64,000 bases of DNA from JAFEBO01 sp044221315 (GCA_044221315.1 JBGAPK010000020.1:9003-73002), one strand, 5' to 3'; counted from the stretch's first letter, positions 1 to 9,206 are shown. Made by a program: numbers and translations. The notes: generated by a model not told the origin, from the letters alone.

Positions 1-633
1 TTCTGGATTGGGGAGCACGCGGCTGGGCGTGTCAACGAAACGTCATCGATCGTCGAGATTGGCTGCGGATGCGGGCGTTGCGCCATTCCGCTTGTGCGCA
101 AGGGAATCGGCGGCAAGCCCTTTACCGGGAAGTACATCGGCCTCGACGTCGATGCGGAGATGCTCGGCTGGTGCACGCGGAACATCGCGTCCGACCGATT
201 TTCCTTCGCGAGAGTTCGCACGTTCAGCGCCGTCTATAACCCGGAGAAGCCCGAGCCCGTGGCAGACTCAGGCGGTTCCACGTTTCCCGTTGATCCCTCG
301 AGCACCGATCTGGTCTTCGCGCTCTCCGTCTTTTCGCACCTGCTCGAAGGTGATTTCGTGACCTACCTGAAGGAATCGCGCCGTGTGCTCCGCCCGGGCG
401 GGCATCTCGTGTTCACCACGTTCTGTCCGGGACATGTCGAGAGCGGACCCAACGCGCGATGGACTTTCGCGCACCGGATGGGCGCCGCGCACGTGGAGAG
501 CGTGCGCTATCCCGAGGCGGCTACGGCATACGAGGAAGGCTGGGTTCTTGACCAGTGCGCGGCCGCGGGGTTCGAGCGGGTGGATGTCATTCCAACGCTC
601 GTCCAGACCCGGTTTGTGCTGCGGGCGGTGTAG
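1..633 (+). CDS. class I SAM-dependent methyltransferase (5' end outside window)
   Basis: The reading frame is open from the first base of the window, so the true start lies upstream; about 210 residues are visible. The SAM-binding glycine-rich motif I (VEIGCGCGR) falls at about residues 18-26 of the visible part. It is followed by an acidic strand end (GLDVDAEM), the FALSVFSHL segment typical of the post-II region, and the LRPGGHLVF segment of motif III. This is the class I Rossmann methyltransferase layout (Methyltransf_11/25 type). The substrate cannot be told from sequence. The only ATG near the edge, at 94, would delete motif I, so it is not the start. The stop lies 77 bp before smpB on the same strand. 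Confidence 0.85.
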   Translation, partial: FWIGEHAAGRVNETSSIVEIGCGCGRCAIPLVRKGIGGKPFTGKYIGLDVDAEMLGWCTRNIASDRFSFARVRTFSAVYNPEKPEPVADSGGSTFPVDPSSTDLVFALSVFSHLLEGDFVTYLKESRRVLRPGGHLVFTTFCPGHVESGPNARWTFAHRMGAAHVESVRYPEAATAYEEGWVLDQCAAAGFERVDVIPTLVQTRFVLRAV

Positions 634-655
634 TTGCGTTCGGGCCTTCCGCCTG

Positions 656-700
656 GTGGGGATGTGGGGGATGTGGGGGATGTGGGGGAAGTGGGGGGAA
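656..700 (+). repeat. 9-bp G-rich tandem repeat upstream of smpB
   Basis: Units of ATGTGGGGG start at 662, 671 and 680, with a variant (AAGTGGGGG) at 689. With the flanking runs this gives five G-runs of four to six bases separated by four-base spacers. It lies between the methyltransferase stop (633) and the smpB ATG (711). The last G-run ends 12 bases before the ATG, so the tract takes the place of an ordinary Shine-Dalgarno sequence. Such a layout can fold as a G-quadruplex; that is inference. Confidence 0.8.
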
Positions 701-710
701 TCAACCCGCG

Positions 711-1199
711 ATGTCCAAGCGTCAAGACAAGCCCGACGAACCGACGATCGAGAACCGCCGTGCGCGATTCGATTATCACATCGGCGAGACGTTTGAGGTT
801 GGAATCGCGCTGCGGGGCACCGAGGTCAAGAGCGTTCGCGCCGGGCACGTGTCGCTGGCAGAGGGATACGTGAGGGCTTCGTCTTCGCCTCTCGAATTAA
901 CGCTTCACAGCGCGAACATCGGCGAGTACGGGCCGGCGGGTCCGCTCGGGAACGGACGTCAGCACGCTCCGACGCGGGTGCGCGCGCTCCTCGCCCATAA
1001 GCGGGAGATCATGAAACTCGCCAAGGAGACCGAGGTCAAGGGCATGACCATCGTGCCGCTGAAGCTGTATTTCAAGAACGGTTATGCCAAGCTGCTGATC
1101 GGGCTGGCGAAGGGAAAGGCGAGCCACGACAAGCGCGACACGATCAAGGATCGTGAGGCGAAGCGGGATATTGATCGGGCGATGAGTCGCCGGCGATAG
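711..1199 (+). CDS. smpB: SsrA-binding protein SmpB
   Basis: SmpB binds tmRNA and delivers it to stalled ribosomes for trans-translation. The 162-residue product has the family's usual length. It shows the N-terminal ENRRARFDY segment, the GIALRGTEVKSVRAGHVSLAEGYV beta-barrel region (about residues 28-50), a conserved LLAHKREI segment near 95, and the lysine/arginine-rich C-terminal tail (KGKASHDKRDTIKDREAKRDI) that follows tmRNA into the decoding centre. The ATG at 711 is chosen because everything upstream in frame is the translated G-rich repeat. Cytoplasmic. No tmRNA gene was recognised in the window. The gene converges on atpC (12 bp between stops). Confidence 0.95.
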   Translation: MSKRQDKPDEPTIENRRARFDYHIGETFEVGIALRGTEVKSVRAGHVSLAEGYVRASSSPLELTLHSANIGEYGPAGPLGNGRQHAPTRVRALLAHKREIMKLAKETEVKGMTIVPLKLYFKNGYAKLLIGLAKGKASHDKRDTIKDREAKRDIDRAMSRRR

Positions 1200-1211
1200 A
1201 ACGCGACGGAA

Positions 1212-1649
1212 TCAGGCCAGCTTGCGCCCGCGCGCGAGGCGGATCTTTTCGTTGGCCGATTTGATTTCGCGGTCGCGACGGCGCTTCTTCACCTCATAGG
1301 CCGGATCATCAACAGACGGGCGGTCCGACTCGATCTTGGCGAGCTGGGCCTCGACGTCGGCCGCGTTCAGCTCGCTCGTTGGTCCGGCGCGCTCGGCGAG
1401 AATGGTCAGTTCGCCCTCGGCCATTTGGAGCACGCCGCCGTCGATGAAATACGAACCGGCGCCCTTCTTGGCCGCGCCGTCGAATTCCAGCTTCAATTCG
1501 CCGATGCCGAGCTTGCCCAGGATCGGTGCTCGACCGGGCAGGAAGCCCATCAGCCCGTCCCACATCGGGACCACTGCACTGGTGATCGGCTCGTCGAGGA
1601 GGCGGGCGGCGGGAGTGACGATTCGGCAGCGGAAGGTATTCGAGGCCAA
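1212..1649 (-). CDS. atpC: F1Fo ATP synthase epsilon subunit
   Basis: The epsilon subunit is part of the central stalk of F-type ATP synthase and can inhibit ATP hydrolysis. The 145-residue protein starts with the FRCRIVTPAARLLDEP strand, followed by GFLPGRAPILGKLGIGEL, the usual MGVLPGHAPLLTALKPG-like loop, and GGVLQMAEGELTILAE. A charged C-terminal helical tail follows from about residue 95. The start is TTG at 1649, chosen because GGAGA sits six bases upstream and no ATG gives a complete N-terminus. It is unusual here in standing alone: the next gene on the same strand is far away (2791-3735) and is not atpD, whereas atpC usually follows atpD. Confidence 0.93.
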   Translation of the reverse strand: MASNTFRCRIVTPAARLLDEPITSAVVPMWDGLMGFLPGRAPILGKLGIGELKLEFDGAAKKGAGSYFIDGGVLQMAEGELTILAERAGPTSELNAADVEAQLAKIESDRPSVDDPAYEVKKRRRDREIKSANEKIRLARGRKLA

Positions 1650-1759
1650 GGGGGGTCTCCGGCGGGAACAAGCGTGCGTGCGGCCGCCCGGCTTCGGACG
1701 GGGAAGAGATGATACGTCGGCGCTCTCCGGGCGGCGAGGCTTTCGCGTAGGCTCCCGGG

Positions 1760-2728
1760 GTGAAAACCCGCACTCTCATCATCCTCGCGGGCTTGCTTCT
1801 CCTGGCCGGAGCGGCCTTCTGGCTTCGCATGGTTGTCGGCGGGCCTGCCGGTTCGGACGTGATCCGGGAGTTTCGCCTTCAGCGAGGGTGCTCGGGGCTG
1901 ATTGTCGGAATCGCGCTTGCGACTGCCGGGGTCCTTCTTCAGTGTCTGTTCCGCAATCCGCTGGCGTCTCCCGACCTTCTGGGCATGTCGAGCGGCGCGG
2001 GTGTGGCGGTCATGGCCTGGCAGCTCGCGGCTTACCACGCTGGGTTCGGAATCGCTCAGCCGACCCTCGGCGCGGGTGGAGCCGGCGTCGCGCTGCCCGG
2101 CGCGGTGGCGGCGCTGTTTCTGACGTACCTCTTGAGTCAGCGACGGGGCCTGATCGATCCGATCACGCTGATTCTCACCGGCGTAGTGGTCGGACTGATC
2201 GCGGCGGCAGCGATGACGCTGATCCAGCAATTGCTGCCCGATCGCGGAGTTGCCGCCTCGCGATTGCTCCTCGGATCGATCAGCGATGACGCGGACTGGC
2301 GCCTGATCGCGGGGGTCGGCTTGGTCGTGCTGGTTGCTCTCGGGTGGGCGATCGCGAGGGGAAGCGCGCTGGACGCCGCGTCGCTTTCGGATGATGAAGC
2401 ACGCTCAGTGGGCGTACCTCTCGCGCGATTGAGAATCGAACTTTTTGTCTGGTCGGGAGTGCTCACGGCCGTCACGTTCGCGCTGTGCGGCCCGGTGGCG
2501 TTCGTCGGATTGGTTTGTCCGCACCTGGTGCGTCTGATGATCGGGCCCGGGCACCGGGCCCTCGTGATCGGCGCTTCGCTGGTCGGCGCGACGCTGGTCG
2601 TCTTCGCAGACGCAATGGTTCGGGTTACCGACTTTCACTCCGGGCGGCTCCCGATAAGTGTGCTGACCGCGCTGCTCGGCGGACCGATCCTCATCTGGAT
2701 GCTGCGAGCCGGCCGAAGGCCGGGATAG
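1760..2728 (+). CDS. FecCD-family metal-chelate ABC transporter permease
   Basis: Inner-membrane permease of the BtuC/FecD/FhuB family, which moves siderophore-iron, heme or cobalamin with an ATPase and a periplasmic binding protein. The 322 residues are almost entirely hydrophobic segments (about 9-10). It carries the family hallmarks GVLLQCLFRNPLASPDLLGMSSGAG (about residues 52-76), the FVGLVCPHLVRL segment (about 248-259) that contacts the ATPase, and the closing GRLPISVLTALLGGPIL motif near 298. Start is GTG at 1760; no strong ribosome binding site is visible. Neither an ATPase nor a binding protein gene lies beside it, so the substrate is undetermined and it may work with components encoded elsewhere. 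Confidence 0.88.
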   Translation: MKTRTLIILAGLLLLAGAAFWLRMVVGGPAGSDVIREFRLQRGCSGLIVGIALATAGVLLQCLFRNPLASPDLLGMSSGAGVAVMAWQLAAYHAGFGIAQPTLGAGGAGVALPGAVAALFLTYLLSQRRGLIDPITLILTGVVVGLIAAAAMTLIQQLLPDRGVAASRLLLGSISDDADWRLIAGVGLVVLVALGWAIARGSALDAASLSDDEARSVGVPLARLRIELFVWSGVLTAVTFALCGPVAFVGLVCPHLVRLMIGPGHRALVIGASLVGATLVVFADAMVRVTDFHSGRLPISVLTALLGGPILIWMLRAGRRPG

Positions 2729-2790
2729 AACGACCTTTCACAGCTTCCGAAGAAGCCCTGTTGATTTCGGCTTCGAAACTGTTCTTCCGT

Positions 2791-3735
2791 TTAAACGCGA
2801 CGGCGACGACCCACGACAATCCCCCCCAGGGCGATCAGGCCGATCGATCCGGGTGCCGGAATGTCCATCGACACGTTCCAGTCGCTGTTGATGTCGTCTG
2901 CCCAGAAGTGGCCGAAAAGATCGGTGTGATTGCCGAGATTGAGGTTGCCGTTGGGTGCGTAGAAAAGCCCGTGCGCTTCGGTATTGCGGCTGAAAGCAAT
3001 CGTCGCGTCGTTGGCGCCAACGCCGAACGATCCGGCGTAGATGCGGGCGTTGCCCTGCGTTCCGAGGCCGAACTTGCCGTTGTTGTTGAACGTGAACTGG
3101 CCGTCCACCAGAATAATCGTGGCGTCGGTGACGTTGATGGTGATGTTCTTGCCGCCGACCATGTTGCGGAAGTCGTACGTTCCCGCGCCCAGGTTCAGCG
3201 TTGCGCCGTCCTTCACACGCACGTCGCGATAGGTCCCCGTCACAAGATTTAGCGTGAGGTTGTCGTTGACGGTGACGTCGCTCGCGGCGTTGGTCGAAGC
3301 ACGGCCCGGAGTGAACCCGAGCCCCGGCATGCTGAGCACAGGGCCGGAGAATCCGGTGGGTCCGCTATTTCGGTTGGCCTGCTGAGTTGCGTTCGAGTAG
3401 ATGTTGGCGTATATGTCCCAGGCCGTGACATCGCTCCCGCCGAGGTTCATCGAGTCGGCCACGACCTGTGAACCCACGCCCATCACTACGGGGTGCGAAC
3501 TGCCGCCCCCGCCCATGTTGAGGAGCCAGCCGCCGCTGTTCGGCGTCGGGTCGATCCGATTCACACCGACGTTGCCATTCTTGATGACGCCCCTCGTCAC
3601 GTCCTGTCCGTCGCGCCCCTTGAAGTTGAGGCTGCTGCCGGCAAAGAGCACGTACGAATTGATGTCACGGGAAAGCGCGGCCGACGCATCGGCCGCAACG
3701 AGGGCGAATACGCCCACAAATGCCAGTGTCTTCAT
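2791..3735 (-). CDS. exported protein with PEP-CTERM-like C-terminal sorting signal
   Basis: The 314-residue protein begins with a clear signal peptide (MKTLAFVGVFALVAADASA). It continues with a beta-rich, Gly/Asn-rich body containing repeated short strands such as TLNLGAGTYDFRN and ITINVTDATIILVDGQF, similar in style to choice-of-anchor-A and adhesin-like bodies. It ends in PAPGSIGLIALGGIVVGRRRR: a Pro-containing turn, one transmembrane stretch and an Arg cluster, which is the layout of a PEP-CTERM sorting signal. The start at 3735 is preferred over an in-frame ATG at 3756 because GGGAGGAG lies just before it. Likely surface or envelope protein; function unknown. Confidence 0.75.
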   Translation of the reverse strand: MKTLAFVGVFALVAADASAALSRDINSYVLFAGSSLNFKGRDGQDVTRGVIKNGNVGVNRIDPTPNSGGWLLNMGGGGSSHPVVMGVGSQVVADSMNLGGSDVTAWDIYANIYSNATQQANRNSGPTGFSGPVLSMPGLGFTPGRASTNAASDVTVNDNLTLNLVTGTYRDVRVKDGATLNLGAGTYDFRNMVGGKNITINVTDATIILVDGQFTFNNNGKFGLGTQGNARIYAGSFGVGANDATIAFSRNTEAHGLFYAPNGNLNLGNHTDLFGHFWADDINSDWNVSMDIPAPGSIGLIALGGIVVGRRRRV

Positions 3736-4046
3736 TTTCTCTCCTCCCAAACCCATCGCGATCTTGTCTCTGGAAGGCGCGGCGGAAAACGCGACTCCCG
3801 ATCGCTTCGGAAGAAAATAGTATCAGAATTCGTGCAATTCCATGAGTCCGTACGCGAAAAAATCAATTTTTTTGAAAGGAAGAGAGAGGCAAACACCCCA
3901 TTTGTCCCGGGCCGAACTGAATGAAAGCCCCATCCAATCGCTTTCCCGGCCTGCATGAGCAGACAACGGGGTGTTGGCCCGAACAAGGAAGGCCCGTTTC
4001 GGACATAGCCAACCACCCGCCGAACCAGGGCGGCGCCCACGAAACT

Positions 4047-7000
4047 TCACACGTTGAAATACTTCGCCTCCGGATGATGCACGATGATCGCGCTCGTGCT
4101 CTGCTCCGGGTCGATCTGCCAGTTTTCTGTCAGCACGCAGCCGATGCGATCGGGCCTGAGCAGCCGGAAGAGTTTCTCCTGATCGCTCATGTCCGGGCAG
4201 GCGGGGTAGCCGAACGAATAGCGGCTGCCGCGGTAGTGCTGTGTGAACAGTTCCTTGATGCGTGGCGAGTCGTCGTTTGCGATGCCCAACTCCTGGCGGA
4301 TGCGCTTGTGCCACATCTCGGCGAGCGCCTCGGCTGACTCAACACCCATCCCGTGCAGATAGAGATAATTCGTGTAATCGTTCCTCTGGAAGAGTTCCTG
4401 CGCAGCCTCGCTCGCCCGCTTTCCCATCGTCACGCAGTGGAACGCCACGACATCTCGCTCGCCCGACTCGATCGGGCGGAAGAAATCGGAAACGCACAGG
4501 CGCTTCTTGTCGGTCTGGCGCGGGAAGGTGAAGCGTTCGATCTCTCGCGACTGATTCTCGGGATCGAAGATGACAAGGTCGTTCCCTTCCGAATTGCAGG
4601 GGAAATAGCCGTAGACAGCCGCGGGGAGGAGGATCTTGTCCCGCTTGCAGCGGGCCTTAAGCTCCTCGAAGACCGGCAGCACCTTGTCCTCGATCAAAGC
4701 GTCGTACTCGGCCTCGCTCATCGCGCCCTTCTTCATCTGCCACTGGCCGCGGAAGAGCGCGACCGGGTTGATGAAGGGATAGATCTGATCGAGATTCAGG
4801 TCGGCGGCAACACGCGTGCCCCAGAAGGGCGCTTTCGGGATCGCCACGGTGGTCGAGACCGATGAACGCACAAATTCCTGTGTGGCGGTGGGGGTGCCGC
4901 CACCCGCCTTGTCCGCGGCGTTGATTGCGGCCAGCTTGGAGATCCGCGTCTGATTGATCATCTCCTCGGCCTTGGAGCGCTTCCCGAGGCGTTCTTCGAT
5001 TTCGCCGGCAAGCGTGTCCATCTGGTCGGTCATGATCATGTCCATGACGCGTAGGCCTTCGAATGCATCCTTGCCGTAGAAGCACTCACCCTTGTATTGC
5101 GAACGCAGGTGGCTTTCGCAATAGTGTCGCGTGAGCGCGGCACCGCCGAGGATCAGCGGCACATCGACGCCGATCCCGTTCATCTCGACTATGTTTTCCT
5201 CCATCACGTTCACGCTCTTGACGAGCAGGCCCGAGAGCCCGATCGCGTCGGCGTCGTGCTGGCGGTAGGCCTCCAGGATCGCGCCGATCGGCTGCTTGAT
5301 CCCGATGTTGAAAACCTTGTAGCCGTTGTTGGTGAGGATAATGTCGACCAGGTTCTTGCCGATGTCGTGCACGTCGCCCTTGACGGTCGCGAGGACGATC
5401 TTGCCCTTTTCCTGGCCTTGCACACGCTCCATGAGCGGCTCGAGCTGCGCCACCGCCATCTTCATGACCTCGGCGCTCTGGAGCACGAACGGGAGCTGCA
5501 TCTTGCCCGAACCGAAGAGTTCGCCGACGGTCTTCATGCCGTCGAGCAAGTGGTCGTTGATGATCTCGAGCGGCTTGTACTTCTGGAGCGCGGCCTCGAT
5601 GCACTCCTTCACGCCCTGCTTTTCGCCGTCGATGATGTGGGAGCGGAGCCGCTCCTCGATGGGCAGATCTGCGAGGGATTTCTTCTGAACCTTGGTGGAC
5701 TGGGCGTCCTTGAACAACTCGATAAACGCCTGGAGCGGATCAAAGTCCTCGGGCTTGCCGGCGGGGACGCCTGTGCCCCCTGCCGCCGCGGAGCGCCGGT
5801 CGTAGATCAGGTCGAGCGCCGCCTGCCAGTGGGCCGGATCGATCTTGTTTTCCGGCAGGATTTTGCTCGCGTGGACGATCGCGCCGACCAGGCCGGCGCC
5901 GCGGAGTTCGTGCAGGAACGCCGAATTCAACACCACGCGCGCGACCGGATTCAGGCCGAAGCTCACGTTCGATAGGCCAACGACCGTCTGGCTCTCAGGG
6001 AACGCCGCGCTGATCCGCTTGATGCCCTCGATCAGCTCGAAGGCCGAGCGGCGATCGCTTTCCATGCCCGTCGAGATGGGGAGAACCAGCGGGTCGAACA
6101 TCACATCGCTCGGATCAAGCCCGAACTTGTCGACGGCCCTGCGGAAGCCGCGTGTGGCGATCGCCAATTTCCGTTCCGCGGTTCGCGCCATCGACGCTTG
6201 TTTGTCTTCGTCGATCGAGCCGATCAGGATCGCCGCTCCGTACTTGCGGCACATCGCCAGCACCTGATCAAACTTCTCGTCCCCGTCTTCGAAGTTCGCC
6301 GAGTTGACGATGCACTTGCCGCCGGCGTGCTTGAGCCCCGCCTCGATCGTTTTGATCTGCGTGCTGTCGATCATCAGCGGCGCATCCACCTGGCGGACCA
6401 CCCGCTTCACGATCTCGGCCATGTCGCGGACGTTGTCGCGTCCCGCGTAATCCACGTTCAGGTCGAGCACGTGGGCACCCTCGCGAACCTGTTCGCGCGC
6501 CAGCGAGATGATGTCATCCCACGCTTCCTTCTCGAGAAGCGTCTTGAATGCACGGCTGCCGCTCGCGTTCATCCGCTCGCCGACGATCAGGAACGAATTG
6601 TCCTGGCGGTAATCCGCGACACTGTAAAGACTTGTGGCGCCGGGTTTCGGGCTGTTCTTCACGATCTTGTTCGCGGAGCGTTTTCCCACTGCTTCGGCGA
6701 GCAGCTTGATGTGCTCGGGGGTGGTCCCGCAGCACCCGCCCACGATGCTGACGCCGGACTCTTCCACGAACTTCAGCATCGCCTCGACAAACGGCTGCGG
6801 CTTGAGCGGGTATTCTGTCTTCCCCTCGTGCAGCACGGGCAAGCCCGCGTTCGGAAGAACACTGACCCGACGCTCTTCTCCGTTCAGGGTCTTTCGTCCG
6901 CGCACGTTCGACCAGTTTTTGCCGAGCCAGTGCACGTGCTCGGCCATTTCCGTCGGCCCGGTTGCGCAGTTGAGACCCAGCGATGTGATCGGATACTGGG

Positions 7001-7646
7001 CGAGCGCCGCCGCCGCGGTCTCGATCGACGAGCCCAGCAGCATCGTGCCCGTGGTTTCGATCGTCACACTGCACAGGATTGGAATGTCCGCGGTCGTCTT
7101 CCCCGCCTCATCGAGCGCCGCCAGACACGCGTTAATCGCGCACTTGACCTGGAGCAGATCCTGGCACGTTTCGATCATGAAGCAATCGATCCCGCCCGCG
7201 ATCATGCCGCGGCACTGCTCCCGGTACGAATCGAACATGTCCTCCCACGTCGTGTTGCCCAGAGTGATCAGCTTGGTGCCGGGCCCCATCGAACCCGCCA
7301 CGAATCGGGGCTTGTCGCCCGTGCTGTGCTTCGCGCACGCCGCCCGAGCCACTTCGGCCCCTCGCTTGGCGAGGTCATAACACTGCGCCGTCAGATCAAA
7401 CTCACCGAGCACCAGCTTGTTCGCGCCGAACGTATCCGTCTCGACCACATCCGCACCGGCCGTCAGGTACGCCTCGTGGATCTCCTGGATGAGGTCGGGT
7501 CGGGTCTTGACGAGAATGTCCGTGCAGTTCTCGCAGCCGCAGTAGTCCGTCTCAATCGAAAGATTTCGCGCGTAGATCTGCGTTCCCATTCCCCCGTCGA
7601 ACACGAGGACGCGCTTGGACAGTTCCTGAAGAAAGCGGCTAGGCAT
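4047..7646 (-). CDS. metH: cobalamin-dependent methionine synthase
   Basis: MetH transfers the methyl group of 5-methyltetrahydrofolate through cobalamin to homocysteine, giving methionine. All modules are present in the 1199 residues. The homocysteine domain carries zinc cysteines in LNCATGP (about 227) and GGCCGTTPEH (about 305). A pterin-binding domain (IVGERMNASGSRAF, about 357) follows. The B12 cap and binding domains include the DVHDIGKN motif with the cobalt-ligand His (about 755-762). The reactivation domain ends near the SFGYPACPDMSDQ segment. Length fits the full-length E. coli-type enzyme. Cytoplasmic, monocistronic here. Upstream lies a 17-bp palindrome (7746-7785) that may control it. 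No B12 or SAM riboswitch was recognised. Confidence 0.97.
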   Translation of the reverse strand: MPSRFLQELSKRVLVFDGGMGTQIYARNLSIETDYCGCENCTDILVKTRPDLIQEIHEAYLTAGADVVETDTFGANKLVLGEFDLTAQCYDLAKRGAEVARAACAKHSTGDKPRFVAGSMGPGTKLITLGNTTWEDMFDSYREQCRGMIAGGIDCFMIETCQDLLQVKCAINACLAALDEAGKTTADIPILCSVTIETTGTMLLGSSIETAAAALAQYPITSLGLNCATGPTEMAEHVHWLGKNWSNVRGRKTLNGEERRVSVLPNAGLPVLHEGKTEYPLKPQPFVEAMLKFVEESGVSIVGGCCGTTPEHIKLLAEAVGKRSANKIVKNSPKPGATSLYSVADYRQDNSFLIVGERMNASGSRAFKTLLEKEAWDDIISLAREQVREGAHVLDLNVDYAGRDNVRDMAEIVKRVVRQVDAPLMIDSTQIKTIEAGLKHAGGKCIVNSANFEDGDEKFDQVLAMCRKYGAAILIGSIDEDKQASMARTAERKLAIATRGFRRAVDKFGLDPSDVMFDPLVLPISTGMESDRRSAFELIEGIKRISAAFPESQTVVGLSNVSFGLNPVARVVLNSAFLHELRGAGLVGAIVHASKILPENKIDPAHWQAALDLIYDRRSAAAGGTGVPAGKPEDFDPLQAFIELFKDAQSTKVQKKSLADLPIEERLRSHIIDGEKQGVKECIEAALQKYKPLEIINDHLLDGMKTVGELFGSGKMQLPFVLQSAEVMKMAVAQLEPLMERVQGQEKGKIVLATVKGDVHDIGKNLVDIILTNNGYKVFNIGIKQPIGAILEAYRQHDADAIGLSGLLVKSVNVMEENIVEMNGIGVDVPLILGGAALTRHYCESHLRSQYKGECFYGKDAFEGLRVMDMIMTDQMDTLAGEIEERLGKRSKAEEMINQTRISKLAAINAADKAGGGTPTATQEFVRSSVSTTVAIPKAPFWGTRVAADLNLDQIYPFINPVALFRGQWQMKKGAMSEAEYDALIEDKVLPVFEELKARCKRDKILLPAAVYGYFPCNSEGNDLVIFDPENQSREIERFTFPRQTDKKRLCVSDFFRPIESGERDVVAFHCVTMGKRASEAAQELFQRNDYTNYLYLHGMGVESAEALAEMWHKRIRQELGIANDDSPRIKELFTQHYRGSRYSFGYPACPDMSDQEKLFRLLRPDRIGCVLTENWQIDPEQSTSAIIVHHPEAKYFNV

Positions 7647-7745
7647 GGCCGTTCGGTTCCGATAAAAGGGCAGGCGGTGGGGGAACGTCAGTCAGAAACG
7701 TCAACGAATTTGAGCCCGAGCCAAGAGACCCCTCTCAACAAATAT

Positions 7746-7785
7746 ATCCATCCTTTCATCCGGATCAACGGATGAAAAGATGGAT
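7746..7785 (-). promoter_or_regulatory. 17-bp inverted repeat upstream of metH
   Basis: The arms at 7746-7762 and 7769-7785 are complementary over 17 bases with one exception, which becomes a G.U pair in RNA, around the six-base loop 7763-7768. The centre lies about 120 bp before the metH ATG. The arms carry the repeated element CATCC, so the site looks like a dimeric (perhaps double) operator; as RNA it would form one long hairpin. No U-run follows it in the metH direction, which argues against a simple terminator. ArsR-type SAM/SAH-sensing repressors of methionine genes are one candidate class, by inference only. Confidence 0.6.
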
Positions 7786-7934
7786 CTGGCGAGAAAAGCA
7801 CCCCGGCATGCCCATTATCGAGCATTCCTGCCGCCCGCCTCAGCCCGATGAAGCCTTGGGGGGCGGCCACGTGCCGATTGTGCCGCCGGCCGTATCAGGG
7901 GCCGCGCCCGCCGACAGATTGTGCCGCTGGCATT

Positions 7935-9089
7935 TCAGGGGCAGAGCAGGTTGTTGTACGCGGCGGCGAAGATGACGAAGTCGGCGTCGTCAACGAGGCC
8001 GTCCGTGTTCAGATCGGCCGGACAGCCCGACGCCATCGCCGGGTCAGCGCAATCGAGAATGTTGTACGCCGAGGCGAAGATGACAAAGTCCGAGTCATCG
8101 ACGAGCTGGTCACCGTTGAGGTCGGCGGGGCAGCCGGCCCCCGAAAGAATCCAGGTTTCATCGGTGCTCACAAAGTTGGAGTTGCCCCCGAAGAGAACCG
8201 TTTGAGAGCGGAAAGAGTCGTACGCCATGGCGTGTGAGAATCTGCCCGTCGGCCCCGACACGGGATCGTGCTGCCAAGCGGCGCCGTTCCAACTCCACGT
8301 CTGCGCGTCGCGATCGCCTGTCCAGCCGCCGAACAGGACGGTCACGCCCCGTCCGGAGTCGTACGCCATGGCGTGCCATTCTCTCGGCGGCGGCCCGGAC
8401 GCGGTGCGCAGGCTCCAGGCGATCCCGTTCCATTCCCACGTTTCGTTATCGACGCCGGCGCTGTTGCCGGCGAAGAGAACCGTTACGGCGCGGGTCGAGT
8501 CGTACACCATCGCGTGAAACTCACGGCCCTCTGGGCCTGCCACCAAACGCTGAGTCCACGAGGTCCCGTTCCATTCCCATGTTTCGGCGTCAAAGGGAGG
8601 GCTGTTGGCGCCGAAGAGCACGATGACCTGTCGAGCCGAGTCGTAGGCCATGGCGTGCCCTGAACGGGCGGACGGGCCGGTTGTGGCGACCAGACTCCAG
8701 GATGTTCCGTCCCATGCCCAGGTCTCGTTGCCGCCGATGTCGCCTCCGAAGAGGATGGTTTTGCGGCGGCTCGAGTCGTAGGCCATGGCGTGCAGCTTGC
8801 GCGGGTCGGGGCCGGAATTGGAACGCAGGTCCCACTGAACGCCGTTCCACTCCCACGTTTCATTGTTGGAGAAACCATTGCGAAAGCCGCCGAAAAGAAC
8901 GCAGACCTGCCGGTCGCTGTCGTAGACCATCGCATGCAGTTCGCGCGCGGAAGGTCCGGCGACAAGGCGCTGGCTCCACTGGACCGTCTGCGCGACGGCG
9001 TTCGATGCCGCAAGCACGCAAAGCAAGGCCGCATATTTCAAGAAGTCTGATTGCCGGGTCAATCGTCCGCCTGAGCTTTTCATGAGCAT
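7935..9089 (-). CDS. secreted Kelch/galactose-oxidase-like propeller with dockerin-like C-terminus
   Basis: The 384-residue protein has a signal peptide-like N-terminus (hydrophobic stretch near residues 18-33 ending in SNAVAQ). It is followed by six repeats of about 50 residues, each with an HAMVYDS or HAMAYDS strand, a LFGG turn and an ETWEWNG strand: the Kelch-type beta-propeller pattern. The last ~65 residues form two copies of CPADLNxDxLVDDxDFVIF separated by LDCADPAMASGCP and end LLCP. Each copy has a dockerin-type Ca2+-binding DxNxDxxxDxxD loop. The start at 9089 is chosen because GGAGGTG lies five bases upstream. Function unknown; a surface glycan- or protein-binding role is inferred. 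Confidence 0.8.
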   Translation of the reverse strand: MLMKSSGGRLTRQSDFLKYAALLCVLAASNAVAQTVQWSQRLVAGPSARELHAMVYDSDRQVCVLFGGFRNGFSNNETWEWNGVQWDLRSNSGPDPRKLHAMAYDSSRRKTILFGGDIGGNETWAWDGTSWSLVATTGPSARSGHAMAYDSARQVIVLFGANSPPFDAETWEWNGTSWTQRLVAGPEGREFHAMVYDSTRAVTVLFAGNSAGVDNETWEWNGIAWSLRTASGPPPREWHAMAYDSGRGVTVLFGGWTGDRDAQTWSWNGAAWQHDPVSGPTGRFSHAMAYDSFRSQTVLFGGNSNFVSTDETWILSGAGCPADLNGDQLVDDSDFVIFASAYNILDCADPAMASGCPADLNTDGLVDDADFVIFAAAYNNLLCP

Positions 9090-9206
9090 GAGGGCACCTC
9101 CGCGAGCCGACAAACGCAGCTCAAACGCGTAGGCGCCGAAATCGCGTCAGCAACGCAAACAAACCCTCATGGGAGGGGGCAGGTTCGTGAAATGTCGGGA
9201 GACGGA

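Noticed and set aside
6198..7775. 525-codon open frame opposite metH
   Set aside because: It lies fully against a metH with all domains present; long shadow frames are expected in high-GC DNA and it has no motif or ribosome binding site.
7647..7934. B12 or SAM riboswitch before metH
   Set aside because: No B12 box or SAM-type conserved core was found; only the palindrome at 7746-7785.
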